Part shown: positions 1-5,805 of the stretch, piece after piece
Layout: every line of letters starts with the position of its first letter
How positions within the stretch are numbered: the first letter of the stretch is position 1
Source of the DNA: Desulfobacteraceae bacterium
GTDB taxonomy: Bacteria > Desulfobacterota > Desulfobacteria > Desulfobacterales > Desulfobacteraceae
NCBI GenBank assembly: GCA_030638935.1
Contig: DAOWDR010000117.1
Span: forward strand, 1 to 10,114
Length of the DNA: 10,114 bases
Direction of reading: 5' to 3'
Notes under the pieces: model-generated
What the model saw: the letters and a program-made list of their open reading frames with translations, nothing else
What the model was told of the DNA's origin: nothing
The model's database searches: none
Made by a program: the position numbers and the translations under genes

Positions 1-1
1 C

Positions 2-736
2 AATTGTCGAGCCGGACGCGGCCATTTGTGCCGTAATACACAAGGTGTCGGGGTAAACCGCCCCGGCTCGTTTGGTGAATATGTCTGCATTCCCCAATCA
101 AATGTCGTGCCCATTCCCGATGGTGTTCCCGATGAAATAGCCGCGATTTTTGATCCCTTCGGCAATGCTGTACACACCGCGTTGAGCTTTGACCTGACCG
201 GTGAAGACGTCCTTGTCACAGGCGCCGGCCCCATCGGCATCATGGGTGCGATGGTGGCGCAACGCTGCGGCGCCCGGAAAGTGGTGATCACCGACATAAA
301 TCCCCACCGGTTACAACTTGCCCGCAAAATGAAAATTGAATATGTTGTCAATGCAGCCCAAGAAAAACTCAGCCACGTCATGAAGAATATCGGAATGACC
401 GAGGGCTTTGATGTGGGGCTGGAAATGTCCGGTGCAGCGACCGCCTTCCGTGACATGATTGACAAAATGAACAATGGCGGCAAGATCGCTATTCTTGGTA
501 TTGCACCAACCGGCTTTGAAATTGACTGGAACAAGGTGGTCTTTAAAATGCTCAATCTCAAGGGTATTTACGGCCGCGAGATGTTTGAAACCTGGTACAA
601 AATGATAGCCTTTGTGGAAGGTGGCCTCGACCTCTCGCCACTTATTACCCACCGAATTTCCATTGATGATTTTGAAGTCGGATTTGAGGCCATGCACTCC
701 GGCAATGCCGGCAAGGTTGTGATGGACTGGGCCTGA
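2..736 (+). CDS. tdh: L-threonine 3-dehydrogenase, 5'-truncated by window edge
   Basis: Zinc-dependent medium-chain dehydrogenase that oxidises L-threonine with NAD+ to 2-amino-3-ketobutyrate, which Kbl normally cleaves to glycine and acetyl-CoA. The frame is open from base 2 and matches E. coli Tdh from about residue 98 to the end (244 residues visible, E. coli protein 341). The first codons give NCRAGRGHLC, which carries the last two structural-zinc cysteines (E. coli Cys99 and Cys107). The TTG at 26 is therefore not the start. Next come the NRPGSFGEY segment, the IFDPFGNAVHTAL segment, and the Rossmann nucleotide loop GAGPIGIMGA followed by VVITDINPHR (Asp at the end of beta-2, as expected for NAD). 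The C-terminal GIYGREMFETWYKM block is diagnostic for Tdh rather than other alcohol dehydrogenases. The catalytic-zinc N-terminal part lies outside the window. thrC follows 41 nt later on the same strand, suggesting one transcript. Identification is firm. Confidence 0.95.
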   Translation, partial: NCRAGRGHLCRNTQGVGVNRPGSFGEYVCIPQSNVVPIPDGVPDEIAAIFDPFGNAVHTALSFDLTGEDVLVTGAGPIGIMGAMVAQRCGARKVVITDINPHRLQLARKMKIEYVVNAAQEKLSHVMKNIGMTEGFDVGLEMSGAATAFRDMIDKMNNGGKIAILGIAPTGFEIDWNKVVFKMLNLKGIYGREMFETWYKMIAFVEGGLDLSPLITHRISIDDFEVGFEAMHSGNAGKVVMDWA

Positions 737-777
737 CAGACAAAGTGTGAATCAACACATAAGGAATTATTGGAAAA

Positions 778-2184
778 ATGAAATATATCAGTACCCGGGG
801 AAATGCTCCCGAACTTAACTTTGAAGACGTTATTATTACCGGCCTGGCCGCAGACGGCGGCTTGTATGTGCCGGAGACGTGGCCGCAGTTAAGCCCGGAC
901 CAAATCCGATCCTTTGCCTCCATGCCCTATTGCGATGTTGCCTATGAAGTGATGATGCCTTTTGTAGACGGGGCTATTGAAGATAATGTTTTCAAAGATA
1001 TCATTGCTGAAGCATATGCCGGTTTCAGCCACCCTGCCGTTGTACCTTTAAAGGAAATGCGGCCCAATGAGTGGATCCTTGAGATATTTCATGGTCCGAC
1101 GTTTGCCTTCAAAGATGTCGCTCTTCAGGTATTGGGCCGTTTGATAGATCATGTTCTTGAAAAGAGAGATGAACGTGCCACCATTGTGGTGGCCACATCC
1201 GGGGATACGGGCGGAGCTGCAATTGAAGCGTTCAGAGGTTGCAGCCACGCTGACGTGTTTGTGATTTACCCCCATGAAAGGGTCAGTGAAGTTCAGCGGC
1301 GTCAAATGACGACGGCGTCTGAAGACAATGTGTACAACATCGCTCTTAAAGGTACATTCGATGATTGCCAGGCATTGGTGAAGGCAATGTTCAATCACTC
1401 TGCCTTCAGGGATAATCTGAAGCTTTCAGGTGTGAATTCCATCAACTGGGCGCGGATCATGGCACAGATCGTATATTACTTTACATCGGCATCATCGCTG
1501 GGAGCGCCGGATCGGCTTGTGCGGTTCTGTGTGCCTACCGGCAATTTTGGAGATATTTATGCAGGATATGCAGCCGGCAAAATGGGGCTCTCCATAGACA
1601 AGTTAACCATTGCCACCAATATGAACGATATCCTGGAAAGAGTTGTAAGAACAGGACGATATGAAGTCCTGGGAGTAACACCGACCGCAAGTCCAAGCAT
1701 GGATATACAGGTGTCCAGCAATTTTGAACGCTTATTGTTTGATGCACACGGACGTGACAGTGAAAGTATTGTTCGGCTGATGAGTTCTCTCAGTAAATCT
1801 GGTGCATTTACAATCGGCCCTGAGGCGCTGAGAAATATAAATGATGATTTCGATGCTGTTCGTACGGAAGAAGAAGAAACACTTAAAACCATTGCAGATG
1901 TCTACGCCTCTTCAGGCGTGATGATTGACCCGCACACAGCAGTGGCGCTGGCTGGGTCACGTTGTGACAATCAAAATGATAATATTGCCAATATAATCTT
2001 ATCAACGGCCCATCCGGCGAAATTTCCTGATGCCGTTGAAAAAGCGACGGGGCATAAACCCCATATGCCGCCTGAATTGAGTGCATTATTTGATTTAAGC
2101 GAACGGTTCAGTGTTCTGCCCAATGATCTTGAAACCATTGAAGGCTTTATTGAAGCCAATGCCAGAGCAAACCGCAGCAATTGA
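778..2184 (+). CDS. thrC: Threonine synthase
   Basis: PLP-dependent fold-type II lyase that converts O-phospho-L-homoserine to L-threonine plus phosphate in the cytoplasm. It has 468 residues, the usual length of the long proteobacterial/yeast-type class. The N-terminus MKYISTRGNAPELNFEDVII and the GLAADGGLYVPE block (about 22-33) are typical. The PLP lysine is Lys112 in FHGPTFAFKDVALQ. A phosphate/PLP loop SGDTGGAA lies at about 141-148 and a second glycine-rich PTGNFGDIYAGY at about 253-264. The C-terminal STAHPAKFPDAVEKA is also a class signature. The ATG start is preceded by AAGGA at 761-765 (12 nt away) and a closer GGA at 772-774. It lies directly after tdh in the same orientation, which puts a threonine-forming enzyme beside a threonine-degrading one. 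Threonine synthase is much the best call; a diverged substrate specificity cannot be excluded, but no key residue appears to be missing. Confidence 0.95.
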   Translation: MKYISTRGNAPELNFEDVIITGLAADGGLYVPETWPQLSPDQIRSFASMPYCDVAYEVMMPFVDGAIEDNVFKDIIAEAYAGFSHPAVVPLKEMRPNEWILEIFHGPTFAFKDVALQVLGRLIDHVLEKRDERATIVVATSGDTGGAAIEAFRGCSHADVFVIYPHERVSEVQRRQMTTASEDNVYNIALKGTFDDCQALVKAMFNHSAFRDNLKLSGVNSINWARIMAQIVYYFTSASSLGAPDRLVRFCVPTGNFGDIYAGYAAGKMGLSIDKLTIATNMNDILERVVRTGRYEVLGVTPTASPSMDIQVSSNFERLLFDAHGRDSESIVRLMSSLSKSGAFTIGPEALRNINDDFDAVRTEEEETLKTIADVYASSGVMIDPHTAVALAGSRCDNQNDNIANIILSTAHPAKFPDAVEKATGHKPHMPPELSALFDLSERFSVLPNDLETIEGFIEANARANRSN

Positions 2185-2192
2185 GATGTTTA

Positions 2193-2221
2193 AAACTTAA
2201 CTTCCCGGGAAAGTAAAGTTT
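2193..2221. terminator. Imperfect hairpin between convergent thrC and gntR, possible bidirectional terminator
   Basis: Between the thrC stop and the regulator's stop there is an inverted repeat: AAACTT (2193-2198) pairs with AAGTTT (2216-2221), and ACTT (2200-2203) pairs with AAGT (2211-2214). An A/A mismatch separates the two stem parts and CCCGGGA forms the loop. Short T-rich stretches follow on the plus strand, and A-rich sequence precedes it (T-rich on the minus strand). The stem is weak and the T tract is short, so function as an intrinsic terminator is plausible from position but not certain. Confidence 0.4.
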
Positions 2222-2237
2222 GATTTATCAGTGGCAA

Positions 2238-2909
2238 CTATTTTCCCATTCCCAGGTGCCAGGAACCGGCTTCCTCCTGCATGATCTTGTCCATAATCCT
2301 CATCCTGGCTTCATCAAGTTCTTTTTGAATGGCTTTTTTTGCCCCGGCCGGGTCATGGGCTTTCAGCCGGTCTATCAGGCGGTCATGGACATTGCTCATG
2401 ATTTTACCGGAACGGACAATAATCATGAACCGGGACAGGCGATCATGCAAATGTCCGATCTGCCGGGCCAGTTCATGGTTGCCCGATGCTTTGGCAACCA
2501 GATAGTGAAAATTTGTATTTTCTTCTGTGTACCGGGAATAATTGGCATCATCATCGGTGGTAAAACCGGCATGTACTTTTTCAAGGATGGCAATCTGTTC
2601 ATCGCTGATCTTCTCAGCTGCCCGTTCCACGGCGGCCAGTTCGAGAATTTGCCGCAGCTCCAGCATATCGTTTAGTTCCTTCAGGCTCACCAGTGTAATA
2701 TAGTAACCCGATCGGGGTTTTATGGTCACCAGGTCTTCCTGGCTGAGCATCTGCAGTGCATCCCTGACAGGGGTGACGCTGGTTCCGAATTCATTTTTTA
2801 AAATATCAATGGACAGCCTTTCCCCAGGTTTTTTCTTGCCTGTAATAATTTCGGCTCTTATCAGTTGGTAAATTGTATGTTTGGTTGCATTCCCTTTTTT
2901 TCCGGGCAT
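2238..2909 (-). CDS. GntR-family transcriptional regulator, FCD (FadR-C) subfamily
   Basis: A 223-residue DNA-binding regulator, normal length for FadR/FCD-type GntR proteins. Residues about 8-75 form the winged helix: YQLIRAEIITGKKKPGERLS, then LKNEFGTSVTPVRDALQMLSQEDLV (recognition helix) and the wing IKPRSGYYIT. Residues about 80-210 form the all-helical FCD ligand domain, with NTNFHYLVAKASGN (His135) and VHDRLIDRLKAHD (His175). The usual Asp of the D-x-x-F-H motif is Asn131 here, and I do not see the last conserved His, so the metal site may be altered. The ATG is well supported by AGGAG about 7 nt upstream. The gene is divergent from mttB-1 with 165 nt between starts and convergent with thrC; it ends in TAG. 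Position and the palindromes in the shared intergenic region make it the probable local regulator of the methyltransferase genes, and probably of itself. The effector is unknown. Confidence 0.9.
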   Translation of the reverse strand: MPGKKGNATKHTIYQLIRAEIITGKKKPGERLSIDILKNEFGTSVTPVRDALQMLSQEDLVTIKPRSGYYITLVSLKELNDMLELRQILELAAVERAAEKISDEQIAILEKVHAGFTTDDDANYSRYTEENTNFHYLVAKASGNHELARQIGHLHDRLSRFMIIVRSGKIMSNVHDRLIDRLKAHDPAGAKKAIQKELDEARMRIMDKIMQEEAGSWHLGMGK

Positions 2910-2945
2910 CAGTTTTCTCCTGTTCAGTAATTTCCTGCAGTTGTG

Positions 2946-2974
2946 CTTATATAATATTAAAGTTCTAATATCAA
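2946..2974 (-). promoter_or_regulatory. Predicted sigma70-type promoter of the GntR regulator
   Basis: Read on the minus strand, TTGATA (2974 to 2969) is separated by exactly 17 nt from TATAAG (2951 to 2946). Each hexamer matches the sigma70 consensus at 5 of 6 positions. The predicted transcript would start near 2940 and reach the ATG at 2909 through an AGGAG ribosome-binding site. The -35 hexamer is part of an ATATCAA element (2968-2974) and overlaps the 17-bp palindrome at 2972-2988, consistent with autoregulation. This was predicted by eye only. Confidence 0.6.
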
Positions 2975-2988
2975 TAATTTAATTATTG
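2972..2988. promoter_or_regulatory. 17-bp perfect palindrome, candidate operator at the gntR promoter
   Basis: CAATAATT (2972-2979), a central T, then AATTATTG (2981-2988) is a perfect palindrome. It overlaps the predicted -35 box of the regulator gene (2969-2974) and lies 12 nt upstream of the predicted -35 box of mttB-1 (3001-3006). It is therefore placed to affect both divergent promoters. The region is very AT-rich, which raises the chance of random palindromes, so its role as an operator is inference. Confidence 0.4.
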
Positions 2989-3000
2989 TAACTAATAGAA

Positions 3001-3029
3001 TTGACTTTTGATTAGTTAGTAGTTATATC
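3001..3029 (+). promoter_or_regulatory. Predicted sigma70-type promoter of mttB-1
   Basis: TTGACT (3001-3006, 5 of 6 consensus) is followed after exactly 17 nt by TATATC (3024-3029, 4 of 6). This would place the transcription start near 3036, about 39 nt before the ATG. The -10 hexamer forms the outer edge of the 14-bp inverted repeat at 3024-3058, so a protein bound there would block initiation. Predicted by eye. Confidence 0.55.
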
Positions 3030-3058
3030 AATTAATATCATTATTATTAATTGATATA
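3024..3058. promoter_or_regulatory. 14-bp perfect inverted repeat over the mttB-1 -10 and start region, candidate operator
   Basis: The left arm TATATCAATTAATA (3024-3037) and right arm TATTAATTGATATA (3045-3058) are exact reverse complements separated by 7 nt. The right half also contains a nested palindrome TTGATATATCAA (3051-3062) that ends just before the GGAG ribosome-binding site (3066-3069). Dyads with this kind of AT-rich core are plausible targets for GntR/FCD dimers, and the adjacent divergent regulator is the natural candidate. An alternative is an RNA hairpin in the 5' leader that affects translation. Confidence 0.5.
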
Positions 3059-3074
3059 TCAAAATGGAGATAAA

Positions 3075-4523
3075 ATGATATCAACACAAGACTTAAGCAT
3101 GGACAGTGCCCATTATGCGCGCATGGGCGATCAGGAATGCAAAAAAATTCACATGGCAACCCTGGAAATTCTTGAAAGAACCGGTGTTGATGTACATGAT
3201 GAAAAGGCCAGAAATCTTCTGGTTAAAGGAGGGGCAACCAGAGACGGAATAAGGATACGGATACCTGAACACATGGTGACAAGGGCTTTGTCCACCGCCC
3301 CTGAACGGATCACCCTCTATGACCGGAATAAAAAGGTTGCCATCCGGGCCTGGGGCCATAACACTCATTTTGGCGGAGGATCAGACTGTTTGAATATTCT
3401 GGATCACAGGACGGGCAAAAGGCGGGAACCTGTTCTCCAGGATGTTGTTAATGCCGCCAGGATAATGGACGGGCTGCCGGAAATCGATTTTGTCATGTCC
3501 CTTGTTCTGCCCAGGGACGTTCACCAGAGTATCTATGACCGTTATCAAATGGAGGTTATGCTCAACCATACCACCAAACCCATTGTATTTGTCTCCCCGG
3601 ATTTTGAAGGATGTAAAGCCGCCGTTGAAATGTGCGAAGCTGTTGCAGGTGGAGAGGATGTTTTCAGGCAGGCACCCTTTGCCACCTGTTATATCAATGT
3701 TACCTCGGGCATGGTTATCAATGAAGAGGCCCTTCAAAAATCCATGTACCTGGCCGAAAAAGGACTGCCACAGCTCTGGATTCCCCTGAATGCCGGCGGT
3801 GTAAATTCTCCGGCCACAACAGCCGGTTGCATGGCCTCCATGAATGCCGGCATCATGGTGGGGCTTGTATTATCCCAGCTGGTAAAACAAGGGGCTCCCA
3901 TTGGTGTCCCGGGTTGGAATGGCGGCCCCTATAACCTTCAGACCATGGTGGGCAATTATGTTCTGGCCGATGAACAGGGGGTGGCAACCTCAATGGGACG
4001 GCATTACAACCTGCCGGTGTTCGGCCTTGGCGGATCAACCGATTCAAAAGCCCTTGATCAGCAATGCGCCATCGAGATGACCATCAGCCTGATGACCTCT
4101 CTTCTCCATGGGGCAAATATTGTCCATGACCTGGGGTTTATGGATGCAGGACTCCAGGGGTCTTTGCAGGTGCTGGTCATGGCCAATGAGACCATTGGTT
4201 TTTTAAGGGCTGCAACAAAGGGGGTGAAGGTTGATGATGAAACCCTGGCCCTGGATGTGATTGAAGAACAGGGACCCACGGGAAGTTTCCTGTCCCACCC
4301 CCATACCCTGCGGCATTATAAAGAACCATTTTATTCAAAGCTGTTTGACAAGGGCTCCTATTTCCTGTGGGAGAAAAAGGGGAAACTGACCATGGAGCAA
4401 AAAGCTGCCAAGGTGGTGGATACGATGTTGGAAACCCATGTGGTGACACCCTTACCGGAAGATGTCCAGGTAAAGATAAAAGCCATTGTAGCCCGGGAAC
4501 AAAATTGGATTGATAATAAATAA
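3075..4523 (+). CDS. MttB-superfamily (trimethylamine methyltransferase-like) protein, non-pyrrolysine, copy 1
   Basis: A 482-residue TIM-barrel methyltransferase of the MttB/COG5598 family. Members move a methyl group from a quaternary or tertiary amine to a cognate corrinoid protein in the cytoplasm. Family blocks seen: KIHMATLEILERTGVDV (about 24-40), FGGGSDCLNILDHRTGKRR (about 99-117), LPEIDFVMSLVLP (134-146), NHTTKPIVF (164-172), GGSTDSKALDQQ (319-330) and GANIVHDLGFMDAGL soon after. There is no in-frame TAG, so this is a non-Pyl member like MtgB, MtpB or MtcB (glycine betaine, proline betaine, carnitine) rather than true MttB. The ATG at 3075 has GGAG five bases upstream; the in-frame TTG at 3051 lies inside the inverted repeat and is unlikely as a start. 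Copy 2 is also 482 residues. The PLP enzyme gene follows 28 nt downstream. The substrate cannot be assigned. Confidence 0.92.
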   Translation: MISTQDLSMDSAHYARMGDQECKKIHMATLEILERTGVDVHDEKARNLLVKGGATRDGIRIRIPEHMVTRALSTAPERITLYDRNKKVAIRAWGHNTHFGGGSDCLNILDHRTGKRREPVLQDVVNAARIMDGLPEIDFVMSLVLPRDVHQSIYDRYQMEVMLNHTTKPIVFVSPDFEGCKAAVEMCEAVAGGEDVFRQAPFATCYINVTSGMVINEEALQKSMYLAEKGLPQLWIPLNAGGVNSPATTAGCMASMNAGIMVGLVLSQLVKQGAPIGVPGWNGGPYNLQTMVGNYVLADEQGVATSMGRHYNLPVFGLGGSTDSKALDQQCAIEMTISLMTSLLHGANIVHDLGFMDAGLQGSLQVLVMANETIGFLRAATKGVKVDDETLALDVIEEQGPTGSFLSHPHTLRHYKEPFYSKLFDKGSYFLWEKKGKLTMEQKAAKVVDTMLETHVVTPLPEDVQVKIKAIVAREQNWIDNK

Positions 4524-4551
4524 TCATAATTTTTATGGAGAAAAGATAGAG

Positions 4552-5793
4552 ATGACAGACAAGAAACATTTTTTCATAAGAGACCACTGGGAGTATGATG
4601 GGGCACCCAATCAAAAAAAGGACCCAGAGTCGGGATTTGATACAAGAGCACTGCAATCGGGCTTTCATCCCTACCGGAACCAGAATGATTTCAATTCTTT
4701 TACTCCCCCCCTGATTCAGTCAGTTACCTTTCCCTATGAGTCCTTTGATAAAATCCCCTGCCCTGTTTACGGAAGGACAAGGACCCCGACCAATACTGTT
4801 TTGGAGGAACGTCTGGCGTCATTGGAAGGGGGAGAAGCCTGTATCACTGCAGGGTCGGGTTCCCAGGCTCTTTTTGAGCTGATATTCACCATGGCCAGGC
4901 CCGGTGATAATGTGGTCACTTCCCTTAATATTTTTGGGGAGGGTTACAAACAGGCCACTGATATCTTTCCCAACAGGTGTAACATTGATTTCAGGTTTGT
5001 GAAGGACCCGGCTGATCCTAACTCATGGGCAGAACAGATAGACGGGAAAACAAAACTTGTCTGGATTGAGACCCCCAGTAATCCCTGTCTGTTTATAACA
5101 GATATCAAAGGGGTATCAGATGTGGCCCATGCCAAAGGGGTGCCTGTTCTTGTGGACAATACAACAGCCACGGCAGCACTCCAGCGGCCTATGGAGATGG
5201 GAGCTGATTTTGTGCTTCTCTCCATCTCAAAGTTTTTGGCTGGGAACGGCACCATGCTGGGAGGGGCCATTGTGGGACCCGAGGGGCTCATCGAAGACAT
5301 AAGGTGGAATACCACTGAGTTTGTGGGGGCCATCATGCCGCCCACAGAGGCATGGATGACCCTTCAGTATCTGGAAACCCTGGCCATGCGGATGGAAAAA
5401 CACTCTGCCAACACACTGGCCGTGGCCCAATATCTCAACGCCCACCCCAGGGTGGTTCAGGTTAATTATCCAGGCCTTTTAAGCCATCCCCAGCATGACC
5501 TTGCCTGCCGCCAGATGACGGGTCACGGCGGGTTGATGTCCTTTGTAGTCAATGGTGGAATCACTGGTGCGGCAGTGGTCATGAACGGCCTGGAGCTGAT
5601 TGTCCACGCAGTTACCTTTGGTACCAGCAGGAGCATCTGCATGCATCCGCCAACAATTACCCATGAACATCTGACTGCCCAAGAACGAAAACAGGCCGGA
5701 ATTGATGACGGATTGATCCGCCTATCCGTGGGTCTGGAAAATACCCGGGACCTGATCGCAGATCTCGACCAGGCCCTGGCTAAAATGGTTTAA
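4552..5793 (+). CDS. PLP-dependent Cys/Met metabolism enzyme (methionine gamma-lyase / O-acetylhomoserine sulfhydrylase-like), atypical active site
   Basis: A 413-residue fold-type I PLP enzyme of the Cys_Met_Meta_PP family, whose members do gamma- or beta-elimination or replacement on sulfur amino acids or activated homoserine. Seen in order: FDTRALQSGFHP (about 29-40), the partner-subunit PLP-phosphate motif YGRTRTPTN (Tyr73, Arg75), LEGGEA, AGSGSQAL, WIETPSNPC (171-179), VDNTTA (Asp202 to the pyridine nitrogen), SISKFLAGNG (PLP lysine Lys227) and a C-terminal HPPTITHEHLT ... GIDDGLIRLSVGLEN. Oddities: the active-site Tyr of the usual L-Y-G-G/C-T loop is Phe128 (NIFGEGY), the NPT triplet is TPT, and GHG after the lysine is GNG. 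The N-terminus is somewhat extended. The start at 4552 is chosen for homology and the GGAG at 4537-4540; an in-frame upstream start at 4510 would overlap mttB-1. Probably co-transcribed with mttB-1. The exact reaction is unknown. Confidence 0.88.
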   Translation: MTDKKHFFIRDHWEYDGAPNQKKDPESGFDTRALQSGFHPYRNQNDFNSFTPPLIQSVTFPYESFDKIPCPVYGRTRTPTNTVLEERLASLEGGEACITAGSGSQALFELIFTMARPGDNVVTSLNIFGEGYKQATDIFPNRCNIDFRFVKDPADPNSWAEQIDGKTKLVWIETPSNPCLFITDIKGVSDVAHAKGVPVLVDNTTATAALQRPMEMGADFVLLSISKFLAGNGTMLGGAIVGPEGLIEDIRWNTTEFVGAIMPPTEAWMTLQYLETLAMRMEKHSANTLAVAQYLNAHPRVVQVNYPGLLSHPQHDLACRQMTGHGGLMSFVVNGGITGAAVVMNGLELIVHAVTFGTSRSICMHPPTITHEHLTAQERKQAGIDDGLIRLSVGLENTRDLIADLDQALAKMV

Positions 5794-5805
5794 CCTGCAA
5801 AGGGG

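Noticed and set aside
26..736. A complete 236-residue dehydrogenase starting at TTG 26
   Set aside because: The frame is open to base 2 and the upstream codons match the structural-zinc region of Tdh, so the gene is cut by the window edge rather than starting here.
2220..2675. Plus-strand 151-codon open frame opposite the GntR gene
   Set aside because: It is antisense to a clearly recognised gene, starts within the putative terminator region and has no family features.
3051..3074. Upstream TTG start for mttB-1
   Set aside because: It lies within the candidate operator before the GGAG site, has no ribosome-binding site of its own, and would add 8 residues not matched by copy 2.
4534..4548. 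Four-codon mini-ORF between mttB-1 and the PLP gene
   Set aside because: It is too short to support and its ATGGAG overlaps the ribosome-binding site used by the PLP gene.
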